Positions 19,553 through 23,959 of a DNA stretch of 23,959 nucleotides are shown piece after piece. The DNA comes from Heterobasidion occidentale. Its lineage: Eukaryota; Basidiomycota; Agaricomycetes; Russulales; Bondarzewiaceae. The translations under genes and the position numbers were made by a program. The stretch lies in the NCBI GenBank assembly GCA_039111635.1, contig JBCAQO010000143.1:1-23959 (forward strand), written 5' to 3'. The first letter of the stretch is position 1; every line of letters starts with the position of its first letter. The notes under the pieces are model-generated. The model saw only the letters and a list, made by a program, of their open reading frames with translations. It made no database searches and was not told the DNA's origin.

Positions 19553-21633
19553 TCACATATTGACATGTTCGAGAAGCTCTGCAATCTTCTCATGACGGGG
19601 GATAAGCCTGATCCTGAAGGGGACAGGTGAACGACCGGATTCGCCGTCGTACTCCTCGAGATTGATCGGCTCATCCGGGATTTCATGCATCTCGAAAGCC
19701 CAGAGCATACGTGAGATGGTGAGCCAGATCTCCCGCTCTGCGACAAGTTTTCCTGCACAGAGACGACGTCTGGCAGGCGTCAAACCTGTTAGCATGACCG
19801 ACTTTCACTTGCAAGAGTCAGGGCAACATACCCGACACCAAACATCCAATGGTCGCGCGCGTTTGGGTCCGGCAGGATGGCACTCTCTGACGAGCTGAGG
19901 GAATCGCCTAAGTAGCGATCTGGCTGGAATTTGGATTTATGTCAGATATGATAAGGTAAAACACTATCTGACATACGTTGAAGACATCTGGCTCAGGGTA
20001 CCGTTGCTTGTTGTGGTGAATAGTCCATGCATTCATGAGTAAAACCGTATCCTTTGGAATGAACTGTCCCTTGTAGGTGAAATCTTCTGTGTTGACATGA
20101 GGTGATCCCAGCCAAAATGGATTATGCACACGTCCAATCTTGATGATACAGTCAGCCAAGATCATAACGACATTGGGAGATATGCCGACGAACCTCTTTG
20201 ATAATTGCACGACAATATGGAAGATCTTTTTCGTCTTCGACAGTCGGGAACCTATCCCTGCCTACAACGCGATCGAGTTCCTCTTGGGCCCTCAACTGAA
20301 TCTCAGGGTAGGCTGGGATAAGTGCCGAAAACCACTGGATGATCCCCGCAGTCTAGAAAGGATCTAAATCAGTACATTTGCTTCTTCATCAAGACTTGGT
20401 TGTAAGGAATTGTACCGTCTCAACTCCGCCAATCATGAACGCGGATGCCAGGATAATTATGTCCAAGTCGTCAAGGCCCTCTTTCTCCCGTGTTTCGAGC
20501 ATCCCCTTGACCGCGCAATCGACGACAGGCATGCCATCCTCGAGCCGTGTTTCGATGGCTTTGACCATCGGCCCATATGTCTCTAGGATGTCGTTGTGCA
20601 GCTTTCGGCCGCGCGATAACTTGGGTGACGGAAAATGCTGAAGAAGAGGGATGAAGTCGACCAGATTGGCCACTGGCCCGGTCAAGTTCCTAACCTTCGA
20701 TGAGTACCCGTTCTGCAACGTAGAAGACTGAACATACATGAACTCGCGACTAATCTTGAGGGCACGCATCACCATGGGATGATCAAGACTGTCGGTTCGC
20801 GTGCCGAAAGTCACTGTCAACATGTTGTTGAGCGCGTAGCGGCCAGCATGGTGCTACCAGTAGAATCGCAGAGATGAAGATGTTAGGATGCAACAGTAAG
20901 ATGACTAGATATGTCATACTTCAGGGTCGACAGGACCAGCTTTGCTCGCTTCGTACATGCTCTTGATCATCGTCATCGCTTCGGTATCGAGGACGGGCGT
21001 GTAGCTTTCGACGGCACGTTGGTGCAGATGTGCCCAAGCGATGCGTCTGTGCTTGCGCCTGGATATCGAAAACACGATACATAATAATCGTTGTATCAAG
21101 TGACCATTGCACTTACCATTTCTCACCGTATGGTGTCGTAGTGACTCCGCGTCCCTTGAAGATCGTTCCCCATTTGATGAAGTACTCCTTGCGGGATGAG
21201 AAGATAGCGCCATTGGTGATCAAGAGATCCTTCGCCACGACAGGGTCGGATATGATCATGAAAAGCTGGTTGCCTAGCCAGATCGAGTAAAGACCACCGA
21301 ACTTCTTCGCCCAATAGTCGAGGGTGAGTTCCGGGAAGTGCGTAAGGAACGGGAACGCGCCTGAATGAGAGATGTGAGTATGGCTCGAATTTTCAAGTGA
21401 AAGGCCTAGTGCGGACCGATGACGGGGAAGCCCCATGGTCCGGTAGGAATCGTGTTCCCTTGTCGGTCTACTAGTCGTCGGCGGGGGAGTATCTCAGAGA
21501 GAAGGTATGATGCACCAGCTGCGATTGCACACAGCGCAATAAGGATGGGTGAACCGACAGATTTGTCGGTTATCTCTGGAAAGAGAACATCTGTGAAATG
21601 AGCTTTCGTGAAGTTGCTAATGGAGAGGTCCAT
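19553..21633 (-). CDS. Cytochrome P450 monooxygenase (microsomal)
   Basis: Complete E-class P450, 539 residues. Nine exons on the minus strand: 21633-21417, 21360-21117, 21058-20920, 20853-20738, 20689-20416, 20352-20194, 20138-19977, 19923-19832, 19769-19553; introns 48-66 nt, all GT-AG. N-terminal hydrophobic anchor SPILIALCAIAAGASYLL then basic PRRRLVDRQG and a proline-type hinge IPTGPWGFPVIG. I-helix: FMIGGVETTAGIIQWF. K-helix ExxR: KEIGRVHNPFW (Glu..Arg). PxRx: NPDRYLGD. Heme loop: FGVGRRLCAGK with the axial Cys. All four signatures are intact. It resembles fungal P450s annotated as phenylacetate 2-hydroxylase (CYP504-like) or O-methylsterigmatocystin oxidoreductase; the substrate cannot be assigned. 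No reductase, PKS, NRPS or terpene cyclase is in the window to suggest a cluster. Several acceptors were chosen by family fit, e.g. GTTAG at 20690 to give REFMNLTGPV. Confidence 0.97.
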
Positions 21634-21701
21634 TTTGAGTATGTTTGAGAGAAGAGCGAGAAAAACTGTTGGATTCCGCTGAGGATGGATAGAATGGTGT
21701 T

Positions 21702-21717
21702 CTCTCTTATAAGAGAG
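21702..21717. promoter_or_regulatory. TATA element inside a perfect 16-bp palindrome (P450 promoter)
   Basis: CTCTCTTATAAGAGAG is its own reverse complement and centres on TTATAA. It lies about 70-85 bp upstream of the P450 ATG, the usual place for a TATA box. It may also be a binding site for a dimeric factor. Confidence 0.55.
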
Positions 21718-22720
21718 TCATTAAGGGTCATCGAGGGTCCTGTTTATGAAACAAGATACCACGACCAGGCACACAGACGAAAGCGGAGACAAAGATTAGC
21801 ATTGATGGATGTTTCAAACTAAACTTAACAAAAGAGTTAAGTGAGTGGCGTTCAATATCCCACAATGCAAAGGGTCAGATGGCTCACCAAGAGGACAGTT
21901 TTGAGCGCTACAATCTATCAGACAAATGTCGACTCGCCTCAGATAAGGACTAGTTGCTAAAGCGCAGATGCTCAAACACATCCGCGACGAGCCGCGATGC
22001 TGCTCAATATGTGCAAGTTGCGCTCAAGGTTACCTGAACAGGCAGAATCATCCAGGCATCATCACTAGCAAGGGAGTTCAAAATCTATGATGTGATGGAG
22101 GGCACGAGGATCAATTATCGGTGCGCGACCTCATAAGAGACTGTACGCCAGCGGCCACGTTCACGCGTTTCAGCCGACGGTATTTCCCAAGATGATTGGA
22201 GGTACATCGAGTCCAGCAAGATGAGAATGGGAGAAGCACCCCCCCAATGGAGTATGACACGTACTGCACTGCTAAGTTCGTCAGAATCTATCTTGCAATA
22301 GTGTGAGAGTATCGTACCCGTCTCCATCGCATTAGAGAAGCTGTTTGGTCATGATGGAGAGTCAGATGAACTTGGATGTATGCTATCAGGAGGAACTCCG
22401 GCAAGATCGAGTTGATCGTTCAAGCACGGAGTTGACCAAGCGCCGGTGTGCACAAGAAAGAGAGAAGCACACAGAGTCCTAGGAAATGGAAGGACGACCT
22501 ATCTATGGTGTCTTCCGCAGAGTTCTACATAGAGTGCAGATTGCTCTGCATGTGGTTCTATAAACGAGCAAAAAAAATTGAGCGGGAGCAATGCGCTGGA
22601 TCTGCTTACCTTGATATCATGAAACTATTAGATTTTTCGCTTGTGGAGGCTGCATCCTTCCTCACGAAACAACATGGAGATACTGTTGTAACTGTTCAGC
22701 TCAAGCATCAAGCCACTATC

Positions 22721-22770
22721 ATTGGCTCATGTCGTGATGAGCTTGAAACCGAGCCCGATGATAGTCGTGT
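22721..22770. repeat. Imperfect inverted repeat (hairpin)
   Basis: ACTATCATTGGCTC on the left pairs with GAGCCCGATGATAGT on the right with one mismatch and one bulge. Inside it a second stem, GCTCAT/ATGAGC, competes. Pairing is seen; a function is not. Confidence 0.5.
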
Positions 22771-23001
22771 AGCCGTCGTGATGTTATTAGCCGTAAAAAT
22801 TTGAGCCATCGGTGAAAGCAAACAGAAAGGAGATAGGCCTGGTCCTGTAGAGATCAGGTAGCTATTGTTTTCTGACTTCAAAAGGACGCGGGGCGTGCGT
22901 TGAAACGTGGCAATTGGCAGATTTGGCCGAACTCGATTGCGTCATAGCCGGTTTGCCCCATCGGCAAAACTGCATTAATCTGACCTAGCTCGGCAAGGCC
23001 C

Positions 23002-23034
23002 CATCAGGCGTGGTCAGCCACCGTCAGCCTGATG
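23002..23034. repeat. Inverted repeat CATCAGGC / GCCTGATG
   Basis: Perfect 8-bp arms separated by 17 nt, with an inner GTGG/CCAC pair. A weaker stem (GTTTGCC/GGCAAAAC) lies 50 bp upstream at 22951-22970. Confidence 0.5.
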
Positions 23035-23074
23035 CCGCTCCGGAGGTGCTTGACCTGAGAATGTTGATCCTTAT

Positions 23075-23215
23075 AAGACTCCACCAGGTAGATGAATTGT
23101 TGATGAATCTCACCGGGCTGGTCTGTCATAATAAGCCTCACCGGACTGGTCTTGAAAAATAAGGCTCACTAGGCTGGTATCTTCAAATAAGGCTCACTAG
23201 CAAGGGGTGAAATCA
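23075..23215 (+). repeat. Degenerate tandem repeat, 28-bp period
   Basis: CTCACCGG or CTCACTAG cores start at 23109, 23137, 23165 and 23193, exactly 28 bp apart. A diverged copy (ATAAGACTCCACCAGG) precedes at 23079. Consensus approx. ATAAGGCTCACYRG followed by RCTGGTCTT. The last copy decays into AT-rich DNA. Not CRISPR: there are no unique spacers and the host is a fungus. Confidence 0.75.
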
Positions 23216-23325
23216 TTTGTATTTTCTTTTAGTTTATTGCATCAATTATTATCAATTTTATCGTTATCATTATTGCAAATATATTACAAATTAAAACACA
23301 AAAAATCATCTATTTAGCTTACCGG
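23215..23325. other. AT-rich block
   Basis: About 110 bp strongly AT-rich, with ATTATTATCAATTTTATC-like runs and A-tracts, standing out from the roughly 50% GC surroundings. It adjoins the tandem repeat directly. Possible remnant of an inserted element or a nucleosome-free tract. Confidence 0.5.
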
Positions 23326-23482
23326 TGTACCAACCACTTCCTATCACTCGAGAATGGCCGGATGAGTCGTTAGCACTCACCTGAGAACAGGATGTGGTAG
23401 CTAGAGATGCAATTAGCGAGAAGGGATGTCAATGAAGACGAAATACACTGGAATGGGAAGAAGAAACTAATTTGCTGACTGG

Positions 23483-23833
23483 TCACGAGTAGCACAGTCC
23501 CTGCCGAACGTTCTGCGCATCGAGCCCCTTCAACCGCATGCAGTCCTTGATGGTCGACTGCTTGATGAAGCTTTTGAGAGAGTAGCGCTATAAATGCTGC
23601 TTTCTATCATTTCAGAGAATAGGAGGAGAGAGAAAAGAGATGGCATACCTCATCGAAGCCACTGAACGCATGTACTTCATCGCGCAGGCAACAGACATCA
23701 AGAGTGGAGGCGGCGGGATAGAGTCAGGATCGAGAAGGCCAGCAAGGCCATTGTCGGGGATCGGGCTCCTTGCTTGAGTGCGCGTGGATCTAGAGGGCGG
23801 CCAGCACCTCCACGTTTGACTTGCGAGAGGCAC
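23483..23833 (-). CDS. 3' end of an unidentified gene
   Basis: I do not recognise the protein. The last exon (23570-23483) reads SFIKQSTIKDCMRLKGLDAQ then NVRQGLCYS and ends in TGA. A 78-nt intron (23648-23571, GTATGC...AAAG) joins it in frame to an upstream exon reading LLDPDSIPPPPLLMSVACAM and KYMRSVASM. The matching phase across the intron and the coding-like composition support a real gene. The upstream exon is open to at least 23833, but its 5' limit and the true start are unclear. A second minus-strand frame from an ATG at 23922 (Pro/Cys-rich) may be an earlier exon; the gene may extend beyond the window. The spaced Cys residues could suggest a small Cys-motif protein, but I would not name one. 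Confidence 0.45.
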
Positions 23834-23959
23834 GGCAGGCTGTCGGTGTTACATTTGTGGCTGCATGGACAAGGCATCCACAAGTTCTGTGGATGTAGAG
23901 ATGGAGGCAAGGGAAGACCCATGGCTGTGGCAGAGAAGTCAGGGCATAAAATCCTTGAA

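Larger units (their letters stand above)
21634..23482. other. 1.85-kb region without a recognised gene
   Basis: Begins with the P450 promoter. From 22720 to 23330 it holds stem-forming inverted repeats, a 28-bp-period tandem repeat and an AT-rich block (listed separately). The only long frame is plus 22448-22804; from its first ATG (22505) it has about 100 codons and matches no family I know, so it is left out. Confidence 0.5.

Noticed and set aside
17651..21633. Heme/P450 gene cluster
   Set aside because: Ferrochelatase is housekeeping and next to a P450 by position only; no backbone biosynthetic enzyme or shared promoter motif is visible.
22448..22804. Plus-strand 118-codon frame in the right intergenic region
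   Set aside because: The first ATG is only at 22505, there is no family resemblance, and the 3' part overlaps a hairpin. Not enough to call a gene.
23075..23215. CRISPR-like periodic repeat
   Set aside because: The 28-bp period is a head-to-tail tandem repeat without unique spacers, in a fungal nuclear genome.
1..23959. tRNA or rRNA genes
   Set aside because: Scanned by eye for T-loop GGTTCRA-type and acceptor pairing signals on both strands; none was convincing.

Overview
The window is nuclear DNA of a filamentous fungus, most likely an agaricomycete (mushroom-forming) basidiomycete. The coding sequences are cut by many short GT-AG introns, mostly 47-80 nt, with exons as short as 6 nt. The gene content also fits: an F-box/LRR gene of the type expanded in Agaricomycetes, a mushroom-type I9 protease inhibitor (POIA1-like), a dense gene layout and about 50% GC. 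There are no operons, prokaryotic signals, tRNA or rRNA genes. All products are inferred by reading the sequence; no database search was possible.

Layout, left to right: (1) 1-3320 (+) an SDE3/MOV10-type RNA helicase, 5' end outside the window. (2) 3688-4230 (-) a 75-residue I9-type serine protease inhibitor in five tiny exons. (3) 5008-7035 (+) a DNA-3-methyladenine glycosylase (Mag1/AlkA type), ten exons, carrying an apparent 1-nt frameshift. (4) 7679-9138 (-) a TDT/SLAC1-family (Ssu1/Mae1-like) membrane transporter with an in-frame TAG where a Trp is expected. (5) 10178-11908 (+) class II fructose-bisphosphate aldolase, twelve exons including 12-nt and 6-nt exons. (6) 12232-12827 (-) an unrecognised 179-residue protein, Ser/Arg-rich then coiled coil. 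(7) 13353-14752 (+) a three-repeat gelsolin/severin actin regulator. (8) about 14890-16568 (-) a decayed F-box/LRR gene whose pieces lie in several frames. (9) 17651-19119 (-) mitochondrial ferrochelatase with the [2Fe-2S] cysteines. (10) 19553-21633 (-) an intact nine-exon cytochrome P450. (11) 23483-about 23833 (-) the 3' end of an unidentified gene. Genes 1-8 alternate strand strictly, so convergent 3' ends and divergent promoters alternate; 8-11 all run on the minus strand.

The genes are a mix of housekeeping (aldolase, ferrochelatase, DNA repair, actin, RNA silencing) and accessory functions (P450, transporter, protease inhibitor, F-box). I see no single pathway or secondary-metabolite cluster. 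Ferrochelatase and the P450 are neighbours and biochemically linked only in that P450s need heme; I do not read this as a cluster.

The most notable structure is (a) a set of micro-exons (6, 7, 8, 10, 12 and 21 nt) in four unrelated genes, (b) three damaged genes among otherwise perfectly open ones, (c) a 28-bp-period tandem repeat running into an AT-rich block at 23.1-23.3 kb, and (d) a perfect 16-bp palindrome holding the TATA element of the P450. I did not find a convincing new multi-gene system.
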